Shown: positions 17,701 to 25,843, numbered from the stretch's first letter. The stretch: DNA of 64,000 nucleotides from an uncultured Acetatifactor sp. (GCA_934436435.1 CAKSAN010000012.1:89937-153936), one strand, 5' to 3'. Notes: generated by a model from the sequence alone, not told the origin. Translations and numbers: made by a program.

Positions 17701-18367
17701 GAACGGAGTGACGAGGACAAAGGACATTGTGCTCACGGTGGAGGAAGACAGCAGTGATGACGATTCGGATGACAATGATACCGAAATAGCTTCCAACAGC
17801 ACCCCTCAGGCGACACCCCAGCCGGTACAGCCGGTCACCCCGCGCAGGACAGCATCGCCTGCAAGCGCCAGTGTCAAGGAGTACAACGTGATGGAGGGCG
17901 CGGACAGTACCTTCAGTATCGGTGAAGACGAGAGCCTTACTATCCGCGTTGATGCGGAACTGGGCAGATTTACAGGCGTGGAAATAGACGGCAAGGAAGT
18001 GGATCCTGCAAGCTATACCACATGGAGCGGCTCTACCTATGTGAAGCTCACGAAAGAGTTCCTGAGTGCACTGACTCTGGGCGGGCACACCGTCAAAATC
18101 CTTTTCAGTGACGGTTATGCCATTACCACCATCAACATCGTAAAGAGCGAGCAACAGGACAGCGCAACAGCAACACCGGCACCGACCACGGCACCCTCAG
18201 AAGAGATCACAATACCGGCGGGCAATACCGATACCACCGCCTCACAGACCGCCGAAAGCACCACATCGGCCATGCCGTACGCAGCGGTGGCCATGATCGT
18301 GATCATCGTCATCTGCGGCGCAGCACTTGTGATCGTCTGTGTGGTAAGACGCAAGGAAGATAACTAA
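14720..18367 (+). CDS. Large membrane-anchored surface protein with DUF6273-like, MBG-like and Ig-like domains
   Basis: The protein has 1215 aa. ATG 14720 is chosen because GGGAGGA precedes it and the promoter lies at 14603-14631; the open frame extends further back but into the promoter. The signal peptide ends near KVHAAG. Residues ~45-310 resemble the DUF6273 surface domain (a YWLRSPAS segment near its end). Bacterial Ig-like and MBG-like domains follow (YDGQSHSITV, KIVNAVGEDVTDCYNV). A bacterial Ig-like region leads to a C-terminal module (EIDGKEVDPASY) shared with the 3515 protein. The end is a Thr/Ser/Pro-rich spacer, one membrane helix and VVRRKEDN. No LPxTG-like motif is seen, so it is probably held by the membrane helix. 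It is likely controlled by the upstream TetR protein. Confidence 0.8.
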   Translation: MKKMWKSMRKKTALLLSAALLAGMVAGNGNGLGKVHAAGTTPSVTTFATKEELKTRFDCDGENDTVGRLCFGKNTAGEPQVWYIVGTDSGVSGDNIALFAASPILGTSKSDGTTITGQQFKAVTEGTLAYEAGWDCQYSGSFPSQVNRNHYGGSDLRAKLQEIAKSESYFTKAEQSLMNATPVETLDTLNDVTYTTTDKLYALSIWDVKECPAIYYEYGKKVNEFTEKDKIYAGSENNIVIASNLYSGTISLECYWLRSPASGMYYDSSGYGAAKRQTYYLVATVTNRRNETIGTNACSYTRVVKPAANLNLTNVLFASAAKAASQEPVSGVIASETPMALRLKETASGKNIGTVGYDEKQGLIVAKKGASARETVSLVVQGNDGTNDWYYSVTVDGSAVVTKEQIKAALSISEVNFADCRIWLETTKDNVAYATDLATELPQAEQVTKTPVTAVDLTGVKPVGGTMLAANAGCTTQGIAAESLAISYTMESDGGYVPAKSDAQWNKTYHAGITLRTALNGNQAYVFADQVAVSVDGVDIGKFSPDTYGRLQVTQNYTTDKRKITGITAPDLQNGGVFSNYYTAADVLTNGGNSELGTYAIATLEETPIILGEIWPMNVEWILENAGGADYNATPGAVNTFRWTVKPDAYREYDTNNCVMTGTCEITNRAAAPVSITGTDESLYFNGTDIDVSRYFTVDPNAGAATWSLEAGGTGVGTLNGTTLTVTQAGTFLIKVSTAANGIYAAGEKTITLTVSEGGIVSTATDYSGIYDGQSHSITVSVTEPSGAVVTYSTDGGNFAAENPGFTKAGSYAVEYKIEKEGYTPVNGQKTVTIARRNIEIRAEDQTILWGTAVDPAKYTVSTVSGNDLAAGDSIAGITLTPSTSERTDNGTLAVGSVKIVNAVGEDVTDCYNVLAVPGILKIAHNTTLAPDRIEAVKAKTAYEEGDSLNLEDLTVTAYYADGYSETVTGYTTNASEINMSVPGTKILTVSFTQNGVTRTKDIVLTVEEDSSDDDSDDNDTEIASNSTPQATPQPVQPVTPRRTASPASASVKEYNVMEGADSTFSIGEDESLTIRVDAELGRFTGVEIDGKEVDPASYTTWSGSTYVKLTKEFLSALTLGGHTVKILFSDGYAITTINIVKSEQQDSATATPAPTTAPSEEITIPAGNTDTTASQTAESTTSAMPYAAVAMIVIIVICGAALVIVCVVRRKEDN

Positions 18368-18381
18368 ATTATAAAGTCTGT

Positions 18382-18422
18382 AGCAGCCGCCTCCGGATTC
18401 GCCGGGGATGGCTGCTTTCTTA
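18382..18422 (+). terminator. Terminator of the surface-protein gene
   Basis: AGCAGCC and GGCTGCT enclose an inner GC-rich stem region, followed by TTTCTT. Confidence 0.7.
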
Positions 18423-18537
18423 TGGACATAATGTCGGAAGGTGTACAGGATTCGAACCACAATCAAAGTTGCATGGCGGGGAAAAATGGGGTATCATAAG
18501 GTGACATCGTGACAACACATTACAGAGGACAACACTT

Positions 18538-19185
18538 ATGAAATTGTTATATGCCACCGGCAACCCGGCGAAATTCACAGCTATGCAAAACCGCTTATCC
18601 GAACTGGGCATCGAACTGATCAGCTTAAGGGATCTGCGGGCACAGGGAATCCCAATTCCCGATGTTCCGGAGACAGGCAATACCCCTTTGGAAAATGCCA
18701 GACAGAAAGCCCTTGCTTATTACGAAGCCTTTCGGATGCCGGTATTTTCCTGCGATTCCGGGCTGTATTTTGAAGATGTGCCGGAGGAGATCCAGCCGGG
18801 GGTGCATGTGCGGACGGTGAACGGTGTGTATTTGACGGATGAACAGATGCTGGCCCACTACATCGGACTGGTGAAGCGCTACGGGAGGCTCACGGCAAAA
18901 TACCGGAATGCCATCTGTTATGTGCAGGATAAGGAGCACTCTTACGAGGCCATGGAGCCGGACATGGAGAGCGAAAAATTCTGGCTGACGGACAAGCCTC
19001 ACAGCAGCATTCGCAGAACGGGATTCCCGTTAGACAGTATCTCTCTGGATCCACGGACCGGGCAATATTTTTATGATCTGCCGGAGACGGCGGTGGATCA
19101 GGTGGCAGTGGAGGAAGGTTTCCTTACTTTTTTCCGGAGAATCTTACAAGAAGGAACGGTGATAATAAATGGCAGCAGACAGTGA
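18538..19185 (+). CDS. RdgB/HAM1-like nucleoside-triphosphate pyrophosphatase
   Basis: The protein has 215 aa. It shows YATGNPAKFTAMQNRL (substrate loop), then NTPLENARQKALAYYEAF and SCDSGLYFEDVPEEIQPGVH, the order of motifs in the Ham1/RdgB family that hydrolyses ITP, XTP and dITP to monophosphates. The C-terminal half (EKFWLTDKPHSSIRRTGFP) departs from the usual GFGYDP box, so it belongs to a divergent subgroup and specificity is uncertain. The RBS is weak (AGAGG). The 3' end overlaps the start of the broken MATE gene by 17 bases, so the two were once translationally coupled. Confidence 0.75.
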   Translation: MKLLYATGNPAKFTAMQNRLSELGIELISLRDLRAQGIPIPDVPETGNTPLENARQKALAYYEAFRMPVFSCDSGLYFEDVPEEIQPGVHVRTVNGVYLTDEQMLAHYIGLVKRYGRLTAKYRNAICYVQDKEHSYEAMEPDMESEKFWLTDKPHSSIRRTGFPLDSISLDPRTGQYFYDLPETAVDQVAVEEGFLTFFRRILQEGTVIINGSRQ

Positions 19186-19817
19186 AATGTTTGGAACAGA
19201 GAAGATCAGCAGGATCCTATTGCGAATCGCACCGCCGGTCATGCTGGCGCAGCTGATCCAGGCACTTTATAATATCGTGGACAGCTTCTTCGTGGGAAAA
19301 TTCTCTGAGACGGGACTGACGGCATTATCCTGTTATCAGGAGGATGTTAAAAGGATCTATGTACTGGGAATTCCCAATATCCTCATGCAGTCGGCATACA
19401 CTTTTTACATTCTGGGGCTGAACCTGATCCTGGCGGGATTCTCGGATCAGGCGGTGACGGCACTGGGGCTGTATTACAAATCTGTGCTTTGAACTGATTC
19501 CGGCACCGATGCTTAGGGTATTTACGAAGGATCCGGAGGTGGTAAGTATCGGAGCTTATGGCTTCCATCTTATCGGAATCAGCTTTCTTCCCATGGTGAC
19601 GTCCCTGATCTTCCCGGTATTTTTCCAGGCATTGGGACAGGCACTGAAAAGCTCCCTGCTTACGGTGATCCGTACGGTGGTGCTGTTCGTGCCGCTGGGA
19701 TTTTTATTTTCACGATGGGGCCTGCACAGCTTCTGGCTGACCTTTCCGGTAACGGAGACGATCACTTCGCTGGTGGGATTGTTCTTTTACCGGCAATTTA
19801 TGAAGACGAAAAAATAA
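19169..19817 (+). pseudogene. MATE-family multidrug exporter, deleted and frame-broken
   Basis: The first frame (19169-19492) starts like a MATE protein: ISRILLRIAPPVMLAQLIQ, then ALYNIVDSFFVGKFSETGL. It then jumps to a later segment (RIYVLGIPNILMQSAYTFYI) and ends at 19492. A second frame (to 19817) continues with LRVFTKDPEVVSIGAYGF and the last membrane helices. About half of the normal ~450 residues is missing and the reading frame is interrupted, so no transporter is made. Coupling to the upstream pyrophosphatase remains visible. Confidence 0.85.
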
Positions 19818-19859
19818 CAAAACAACGAGCGTCTTGGCGGCGCCTGGATAGGAGAGTAT

Positions 19860-20687
19860 ATGACAGCGACAAATGCAGTGGAAACGACAATGGTCTGGGG
19901 AACCGTAAGCGGTGCAAGTATTGCGGGGATGGTGATATCCCTGTTATTATCTGTGGGCTTACCGGTATTTTTGTGTATCTTTATATATAAGAAGGCAAAG
20001 GCATGGGTGCCGGCGTTTTTTATCGGCTGCGGTATTTTCGTGGGCTTTGCCATGATTTTAGAGCAGATCTGTCATGCCATCGTGCTGACAGTGACCGGAA
20101 GTGTCATACAGGATAATATCTGGCTGTATGGAATTTACGGCGGACTGGCAGCGGCTCTGTTCGAGGAGACCGGACGGTGGATCGCTATGAAATTCTGCCT
20201 GAAAAAGCATCTGACCCGGGAAAATGCGCTGATGTACGGTGCCGGACACGGCGGCATCGAAGCCTTTCTGATTCTGGGAATGTCTTCCATGAGTAATCTG
20301 CTCACTGCAGCCATGATCAACGGCGGTCTGATGGAGAAGACCATGAACGCACTGGAGCCCGCACAGCAGGAACTGTCCTACAACCAGCTCTCCATCCTCT
20401 GGACCACACCGGCCTACCAGTTCTACCTCGCACCGGTGGAGCGGATCAGTGCCATCACCCTACAGATGGCGCTGTCGATCCTCGTGTACAGTGCGGTGAA
20501 GACAGGCAAAAAGCGGCATCTGGCAGCAGCCTTCGGAATTCATTTCGCAGTGGATTTCCTGACGGTGGTGTGCGCCTCCGCAATTCCCACATGGGCGCTG
20601 GAGCTGGGACTGTTAGTGGTCGTGGCGGTGATCTGTGGGGCTGTGTACAAATTGGTCTATGTACAGTCAGCAGAGAAAAAAGCCTGA
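19860..20687 (+). CDS. YhfC-family intramembrane metalloprotease (predicted)
   Basis: The protein has 275 aa and about seven to eight membrane helices. The YhfC/glutamic-type signature is present: ALFEETGRWIAMKF (Glu-Glu-x-x-Arg on one helix), GAGHGGIEAFLI (His on the next) and HFAVDFLTVV near the end. These conserved Glu and His residues in membrane helices are shared with CPBP-type proteases. Targets are unknown. It follows the broken MATE gene and is closely followed by the HD hydrolase at 20718, so the two are probably cotranscribed. Confidence 0.8.
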   Translation: MTATNAVETTMVWGTVSGASIAGMVISLLLSVGLPVFLCIFIYKKAKAWVPAFFIGCGIFVGFAMILEQICHAIVLTVTGSVIQDNIWLYGIYGGLAAALFEETGRWIAMKFCLKKHLTRENALMYGAGHGGIEAFLILGMSSMSNLLTAAMINGGLMEKTMNALEPAQQELSYNQLSILWTTPAYQFYLAPVERISAITLQMALSILVYSAVKTGKKRHLAAAFGIHFAVDFLTVVCASAIPTWALELGLLVVVAVICGAVYKLVYVQSAEKKA

Positions 20688-20717
20688 CAGATGACAGGAA
20701 GCTGTAGAGAAGAGGAA

Positions 20718-21566
20718 ATGGACATGAAAATCAACAGAGAAAAAGCGCTGGCAACTTTTAAAAAATATACGGACCGCTACGACAGCAGCCGGGACATGAT
20801 CCGCCTGAAGATAGAGCACACTTACCGGGTCTGCGGATTGTGTCAGCAGATCGCGAGATCGCTGGACCTTCCGGAAGAAGAGGTGGACATTGCGTGGCTG
20901 ACGGGACTGCTCCATGATGTGGGGCGGTTTGAGCAGCAGCGGGTGTATGGTACCTTTATTGATGCGGATTCCATCGATCATGCAAAATACGGGGCAAGGA
21001 TCCTGTTCGGTAAGGTCTGGGAGGAGAAAGCCGGGCTGACAGAGGGAAGCGAAGAGAGTCTGCCTGCCGGAATTCAGGCGGATGCCGGGATCAGCATCCG
21101 GGATTTCGTGGAGGACGCTTCCGAAGACGAACTGCTGTGGACGGCGGTATTTTATCACAGCGCCTACCGGATTCCGGAAGGGCTGGAGGAACGGACAGCC
21201 ATGTTCTGCCATATTTTACGGGATGCGGATAAGATCGATATTCTGAAAGTCAATGTGGAATTCCCACTGGAAGAGATCTACAATGTCAGCACCGAGGTAT
21301 TATATCAGGAGGAAGTGACACCGGAAGTGCTGCAAAGCTTTGATGAGGAACACGCCGTGCTTCGTTCCCTGAAAAAAACGGCGGTGGACAACGTGGTGGG
21401 GCATATTTCCCTGGTATATGAACTGGTCTATCCGGAGAGCTGCCGCATTGTGAAGCAGCAGGGTTATCTGGACAGGCTGATGAATTTTGAATCCCGGAAT
21501 CCTCATACGAGAAAACAATTTGAGCATATCAGAGAGCATATGGAAAAATATCTCGCCGGAAAATAA
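20718..21566 (+). CDS. HD-domain phosphohydrolase
   Basis: The protein has 282 aa from ATG 20718, preferred because AGAAGAGG precedes it; an earlier in-frame ATG (20691) directly touches the previous gene without an RBS. The metal-binding HD pattern is H34 (IEHTYRV), H66-D67 (LLHDVGRF), a further His near ADSIDHAKYGA and the late Asp in RDADKIDIL. The family hydrolyses phosphoesters, often nucleotides or cyclic nucleotides; the substrate is not evident. It lies 30 bases behind the YhfC-type gene and ends just before a strong terminator. Confidence 0.85.
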   Translation: MDMKINREKALATFKKYTDRYDSSRDMIRLKIEHTYRVCGLCQQIARSLDLPEEEVDIAWLTGLLHDVGRFEQQRVYGTFIDADSIDHAKYGARILFGKVWEEKAGLTEGSEESLPAGIQADAGISIRDFVEDASEDELLWTAVFYHSAYRIPEGLEERTAMFCHILRDADKIDILKVNVEFPLEEIYNVSTEVLYQEEVTPEVLQSFDEEHAVLRSLKKTAVDNVVGHISLVYELVYPESCRIVKQQGYLDRLMNFESRNPHTRKQFEHIREHMEKYLAGK

Positions 21567-21612
21567 AAAAATCCCACGGTAGACGGACAACACCGTCTGC
21601 TGTGGGATTTTT
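21566..21612. terminator. Strong bidirectional-looking terminator
   Basis: AAAAAATCCCACGGTAGACGG pairs with CCGTCTGCTGTGGGATTTTT around a short loop, with A and T runs on both sides. The following 210 bases to ATG 21823 hold AT-rich promoter-like sequence and a repeated GGATACCG. Confidence 0.9.
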
Positions 21613-21822
21613 GCATATCGGGGATTCTTCCTGCGCAGACTAAATAGGGAACAGTTCCGCCGCATCCTTTGTGAAAATATAAATTATGCTATCGGGTGTC
21701 CGGCACATGGATTGTTACATTATAAATAAGGTTGCATTATAAAAGGATACCGTTTATAGGATACCGAATATGGATATTCGTAAGACAGGTTATCTTCGCA
21801 GAGCGCGGGAAAGGAGTTCGCG

Positions 21823-22077
21823 ATGGATGGATTAACAGGAGGAAGCGGCGGCACAGAGGCGTTTCCCTTAAATGAACTGCCGGTAGGATTCGGCATGGCA
21901 CTGGCCATGAACGAACAGGCCATGCAGGGCTATGCGGCACTGACGGAGACTGAGAAGGAGCATCTGATCCTCCGGTGCCGTGATGCCGGATCCAAAGAAG
22001 AGATGGAGCGGATCGTGGCATCACTGGTGCCGGGAGAATCGGCGGAAAGCGTTATTGCCAGCCTCCGTCAAGAGTAA
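21823..22077 (+). CDS. Small conserved-looking hypothetical protein
   Basis: The protein has 84 aa, with a good RBS (GAAAGGAG) before ATG 21823. After a Gly-rich start comes LPVGFGMALAMNEQAMQGYA, then LTETEKEHLILRCRDAGSKE and EEMERIVASL, an amphipathic helical pattern recurring in short proteins of this bacterial group. I do not recognise a function. Its last 26 bases overlap the 3' end of the convergent SDR gene (22052-22786), which may allow antisense interaction of the two mRNAs. Confidence 0.65.
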   Translation: MDGLTGGSGGTEAFPLNELPVGFGMALAMNEQAMQGYAALTETEKEHLILRCRDAGSKEEMERIVASLVPGESAESVIASLRQE

Positions 22078-22786
22078 GGATCTGTCCGGTGAGATAGGCC
22101 GGTGCCTGGATGAGCTGGAGGACAAGCTTTGCAACTTCCTCCGGCTGTCCCAGACGGTCGGCGGGGATCTCTTCCCGGAGCGCATCCATCTCCTCAGGAG
22201 AAAAGCAGTGGTTCATGGCAGTGTCGATGACACCGCAGGAGATAGCATTGACCTGGATATTGCTGGGGGCCAGCTCTTTGGCCAGGGCTTTCGTGAAGCT
22301 GTTCACGCCGCCCTTGGAGGCGGAATAGGCGACCTCCATGGAAGCCCCCACATTTCCCCAGACGGAAGAAATGTTGACAATGCGACCGCTGTGCTTTTGC
22401 AGCATCAGAGGAATGGCCAGACGGCTGGTATAGAAGCAGGAACTTAGATTCGTATTTATGATACGCTGCCATTCTTCAATGCTCATATCCGTGAGCAGAC
22501 CGATGTAGGAGATCCCGGCATTATTGACCAGAACGTCCAGATGGTCCAGGGATGCAAATGCTTTTTCGATGGCAGCAGGATCGGCCGCATCTGCCGCCAG
22601 AGCGGTACAGGTGATGCCGTATTTTCCCTCTAAGAAAGCAGCAGCCTCTTTAAGTTCCGCGAGGGTATGATTGCAGGTGAGGACCAGATCGTAACCGGCT
22701 TCAGCCAGAGTTTCCGCGATGGCTTTGCCGATACCGCGGGAAGCGCCGGTGACCATGGCTAAGGGAGCATTTTTCGTTGGATTCAT
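22052..22786 (-). CDS. Short-chain dehydrogenase/reductase (FabG-like)
   Basis: The protein has 244 aa on the minus strand, start at 22786. The SDR fold markers are TGASRGIG (13-20, NADP-binding), NNAGISYIG, NISSVWG (catalytic Ser) and YSASK (catalytic Tyr and Lys), ending with LTGQILTLDGGW, the classic FabG-type C-terminus. It is probably a 3-oxoacyl-ACP reductase or related alcohol/ketone reductase. It stands alone rather than in a fatty-acid operon. It is divergent from trxB (123-base shared promoter region) and convergent with the 84-aa gene, overlapping it by 26 bases. Confidence 0.9.
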   Translation of the reverse strand: MNPTKNAPLAMVTGASRGIGKAIAETLAEAGYDLVLTCNHTLAELKEAAAFLEGKYGITCTALAADAADPAAIEKAFASLDHLDVLVNNAGISYIGLLTDMSIEEWQRIINTNLSSCFYTSRLAIPLMLQKHSGRIVNISSVWGNVGASMEVAYSASKGGVNSFTKALAKELAPSNIQVNAISCGVIDTAMNHCFSPEEMDALREEIPADRLGQPEEVAKLVLQLIQAPAYLTGQILTLDGGWQ

Positions 22787-22909
22787 GTAAGGTGTCCTTT
22801 CTGGATTCCTGTTTTTATTTTCGCAGGAACATATAAAGTGAGTGTAGCACAGATAGACTTGCTTTTCCATAGGGGAACTGCTACACTGGACAAAAGGAGA
22901 GAGAAAATT

Positions 22910-23833
22910 ATGTACGATTTGATCATTATCGGTTCCGGCCCCGCAGGCCTGTCGGCGGCAGTCTATGGCAGGAGAGCGGGACTGAACCTTCTTATTATAG
23001 AAGAAAAGCCCATGAGCGGCGGACAGATCCTGAATACTTATGAAGTGGATAACTATCTGGGACTTCCCGGCATCAGTGGATTCGATATGGGAATGACTTT
23101 CAGACAGCATGCGGAGAAGCTGGGAGCGGAATTTCTGGAAGCTACGGTACACAGCGTGGAAGAGCGGGGCGATTACAAATGCGTCTATGCGGGCAATCAG
23201 GAGCTGGAGACCCGCACGGTGATCTTTGCCACCGGTGCGGAGCATGCAAAATTAGGGGTGCCCGGCGAGGAAGAATTAAACGGCATGGGCGTATCCTACT
23301 GCGCTACCTGTGACGGCGCCTTTTTCCGGGGCAGAACAGTGGCTGTGGTCGGCGGCGGAGATGTGGCGCTGGAAGATGCCATTTATCTGGCGAGAACCTG
23401 CGAAAAGGTATATCTGATCCACAGAAGAGACAGCCTGCGGGGAGCCATGGTATTGCAGGAGGAGTTAAAGAGCCTGCCCAATGTGGAGATCCTGTATGAC
23501 CATGTGGTCACGGAGATCTGCGGCGAGGATATGGTGGAAAAGCTGCGCATCAAAAACGTCAGGACGGAAGAGGAAAAGGATCTGGAAGCGGCAGGCATTT
23601 TTATCGCAGTGGGCATCCATCCCAACACGGAACTGCTGCGGGAACTGGTGACGGCCAGCGAGGACGGCTATATTCCGGCAGATGAGACCGGAGAGACCGA
23701 CAGACCCGGCATCTATGTGGCCGGGGACATTCGCAGGAAGCCTCTGCGCCAGGTCGTGACGGCAGTGGCGGACGGCGCCAATGCGGCAGTCAGCGCGGGA
23801 AATTACTGCAACCGTTTTCGTAAACAGTCATAA
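22910..23833 (+). CDS. trxB: Thioredoxin reductase
   Basis: The protein has 307 aa. ATG 22910 is preferred because AAAGGAGAG lies before it. FAD-binding GSGPAG is at the N-terminus, the redox-active C131-A-T-C134 follows GVSYC, the NADPH-binding GGGDVALEDA is next, and the C-terminal GIYVAGD box binds FAD. This is the standard low-molecular-weight TrxB plan. It transfers electrons from NADPH (or ferredoxin/NADH in some anaerobes) to thioredoxin. No thioredoxin gene lies nearby. It is divergently transcribed from the SDR gene. Confidence 0.93.
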   Translation: MYDLIIIGSGPAGLSAAVYGRRAGLNLLIIEEKPMSGGQILNTYEVDNYLGLPGISGFDMGMTFRQHAEKLGAEFLEATVHSVEERGDYKCVYAGNQELETRTVIFATGAEHAKLGVPGEEELNGMGVSYCATCDGAFFRGRTVAVVGGGDVALEDAIYLARTCEKVYLIHRRDSLRGAMVLQEELKSLPNVEILYDHVVTEICGEDMVEKLRIKNVRTEEEKDLEAAGIFIAVGIHPNTELLRELVTASEDGYIPADETGETDRPGIYVAGDIRRKPLRQVVTAVADGANAAVSAGNYCNRFRKQS

Positions 23834-23887
23834 ATAGGTAATACAAACCTTAAAAATTTTTAAAGAAAAGCGAAGAAGTTCGAAAGA

Positions 23888-23916
23888 AAAGAGTCACCCC
23901 TGTGGTGGCTCTTTCT
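23888..23916 (+). terminator. Terminator of trxB
   Basis: AAAGAGTCACC and GGTGGCTCTTT form a stem with a G-T pair around a five-base loop, ending in CTTT. Confidence 0.8.
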
Positions 23917-23983
23917 GCGTAAAAGATCCGCAAACCCGCATAAAATGGGAACTTTTGGAAACTTTGACAATTAATTCACTATG

Positions 23984-24012
23984 TTGACAAATGACATTTT
24001 GCGTGATATATT
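23984..24012 (+). promoter_or_regulatory. Strong sigma-A promoter of the NlpC/P60 hydrolase gene
   Basis: TTGACA (23984-23989) and TATATT (24007-24012) have a 17-base spacer; a second TTGACA lies 20 bases upstream. A 90-base leader leads to AGGAGG and ATG 24102. Confidence 0.8.
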
Positions 24013-24101
24013 TGTTAACAGATGTAACAAATTCGTAACATATAATTTGAAAATGTAAAGAAATTAAGTTAAGACAGCTCCAAGAGTTTCAGGAGGATAG
24101 A

Positions 24102-25286
24102 ATGGTTCGTAAATCTGTAAAAATTACCGTGTGCACCATGGCAGCGGTTATGGCTTTTTCCGGAATGAATATTACCGCAGATGCAGCAGCGTCTTCATCC
24201 GTACTTCCCAGCGGCGGTATTGAACTGACTCTGGCAAAGGGCAATAATCTGGAGAGCCTGTCCACAGGTACCAACAGCACAAAACAGATCGAAAGCATTA
24301 TTGAGACCGTGATCCGTGACGACCAGATGGATACGACCCCGGAAGCATCCGAGGAAGAGTCCTTCAAGAATCTGGTGATCGCACAGGTGAATGATTATGT
24401 GAATGTAAGAAATATGCCCAGCGAGGAAGGCGAGATCGTCGGTAAGCTGTATGACGATTCCGTGGGTCTCTTTATTTCCGAAGAGAATGGCTGGTATCAG
24501 ATCTCTTCCGGTTCCGTGACCGGTTATGTAAAAGCCGAGTACTGTGTGACCGGTGATGATGCGGTAGAGCTTGCCAAGAAGGTAGGTACCCGACTGGCAA
24601 CCGTTAATACCACAACCTTAAAAGTACGCACCGAGCCTTCTCTGGAAGCATCGGTTTTAGGTCTGGTTCCCCTGGAGGATGACCTGGTAGTATCCGATGA
24701 GACAGACGGCTGGGTACAGGTAGATACCGAGGAAGGTCTCGGATGGGTCTCCACAGAATTTGTTTCCCTGCATACGGAATTCGTAGAAGCGGAATCCAAA
24801 GAGGAAGAAGAGAAGCGTCTGGCCAAGGAGAAGGAAGAGAGAGAAAAAGCCCGTGCCGCAGCGGCAGCGAAGGCAGCAGGAAACAGTAAGAGTTCTTCCG
24901 GCAGCGCTCCCGCAGTTACCTACGCAGCCAGCGGAGACAGCGAGATGGGTACCGCAGTTGCCAACTACGCATTACAGTTCGTTGGTAACCCTTATGTATA
25001 CGGCGGATCCAGTCTGACCAACGGTACCGACTGTTCCGGATTTGTAATGAGTGTATATGCGAACTTCGGTGTAAGCCTGCCTCATTCCTCTTCCGCAGAC
25101 CGCAGCCAGGGTGCCGCAGTAGACGGACTTGCCAATGCACAGGCCGGTGACCTGATCTGCTACTCCGGTCATGTAGCACTGTATATCGGTAACGGACAGA
25201 TTGTTCACGCATCTACCGCCAAGACCGGTATCATCGTATCTAACGCTGACTATAAGAAGGTACTGGCAGTTCGAAGGATCTTCTAA
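24102..25286 (+). CDS. Secreted NlpC/P60 peptidoglycan hydrolase with two SH3 domains
   Basis: The protein has 394 aa. The signal peptide covers residues 1-28 (cleavage near ADA). Two bacterial SH3 domains (YVNVRNMPSEEGEIVGKL and TLKVRTEPSLEASVLGLV) bind the cell wall. A charged Lys/Glu/Ala-rich helix links to a C-terminal NlpC/P60 domain with C311 (TDCSGF), H357 (SGHVALYIG) and H369 (IVHAST). It cuts gamma-D-Glu-diamino-acid bonds in peptide stems, and may act in cell separation or wall remodelling. It is a single-gene transcription unit with its own strong promoter and terminator. Codon use is biased as in highly expressed genes here. Confidence 0.92.
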   Translation: MVRKSVKITVCTMAAVMAFSGMNITADAAASSSVLPSGGIELTLAKGNNLESLSTGTNSTKQIESIIETVIRDDQMDTTPEASEEESFKNLVIAQVNDYVNVRNMPSEEGEIVGKLYDDSVGLFISEENGWYQISSGSVTGYVKAEYCVTGDDAVELAKKVGTRLATVNTTTLKVRTEPSLEASVLGLVPLEDDLVVSDETDGWVQVDTEEGLGWVSTEFVSLHTEFVEAESKEEEEKRLAKEKEEREKARAAAAAKAAGNSKSSSGSAPAVTYAASGDSEMGTAVANYALQFVGNPYVYGGSSLTNGTDCSGFVMSVYANFGVSLPHSSSADRSQGAAVDGLANAQAGDLICYSGHVALYIGNGQIVHASTAKTGIIVSNADYKKVLAVRRIF

Positions 25287-25362
25287 TATACTTCCTATGT
25301 TCGTTGAGATTTCGGGAGTGCGGAGCACGGAGAAATCTTATATAATGTAACAGTAAGTACAG

Positions 25363-25394
25363 GGCACTGTGTGGTAACGCACAGTGCCTTTTTT
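25363..25394 (+). terminator. Terminator of the NlpC/P60 gene
   Basis: GGCACTGTG and CACAGTGCC form a perfect 9-bp stem, followed by T6. Confidence 0.95.
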
Positions 25395-25591
25395 GACAGG
25401 GGGATATTTATGTGGCGGATAACTAAGCGGCGATAAGGGGAAAAACTATAAGTTGTACAATGAATTGTGCAATTTGTCAAAATATTGTTACGCGATGAAA
25501 AAGGGATTGACAAAGCGTAACTATACAAAGTATACAAAAAAGACAAAACAAACGCAAAAACGATAGAAAAATAATTGAAATGCAAAATAAG

Positions 25592-25662
25592 TTATCCACA
25601 TTAAAAATGCCCTAAAATAGGATAAAAGTTATTTATACACCAAGTTATACACATTATCCACA
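25592..25662. promoter_or_regulatory. Cluster of four DnaA-box-like 9-mers
   Basis: TTATCCACA occurs at 25592-25600 and 25654-25662; TTATACACC at 25633-25641 and TTATACACA at 25645-25653. All point the same way, and the last two abut. TTATCCACA is the canonical DnaA box, and TTATACACA is a common variant. The surrounding 25395-25810 stretch is AT-rich and carries no gene. It lies upstream of hpf. No dnaA, dnaN or rpmH is adjacent, so a titration or regulatory site is likelier than the chromosomal origin. Confidence 0.65.
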
Positions 25663-25768
25663 GAAAAACCGGGGCTTCCGGGGGAGGGATTTTACGAAAA
25701 AACAGGAACAAATGTTTTGTGAAGATGTAATAAAAATCGGATAATGACAGGAATTGTCGATTTTCGAG

Positions 25769-25787
25769 TTGACATACAGAATGTCAA
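25769..25787. promoter_or_regulatory. Perfect operator-like dyad upstream of hpf
   Basis: TTGACAT and ATGTCAA are exact inverted repeats around a five-base spacer, 26 bases upstream of the hpf -35 element. TTGACA inside it could also be a -35, but no good -10 follows at 17 bases. Confidence 0.5.
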
Positions 25788-25813
25788 AAACAAGTAAAAA
25801 ACTTCTTAAATTG

Positions 25814-25843
25814 TTGCAAAAAGCTGTGCTATTGTGCTATAAT
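25814..25843 (+). promoter_or_regulatory. Sigma-A promoter of hpf
   Basis: TTGCAA (25814-25819) and TATAAT (25838-25843) have an 18-base spacer, the latter preceded by TGTGC. The start codon follows 69 bases later. Confidence 0.75.

Noticed and set aside
25400..25810. Chromosomal replication origin
   Set aside because: DnaA boxes are present, but no dnaA, dnaN, rpmH, gyrB or gidA adjoin and no clear unwinding element could be fixed; kept as a DnaA-box cluster only.
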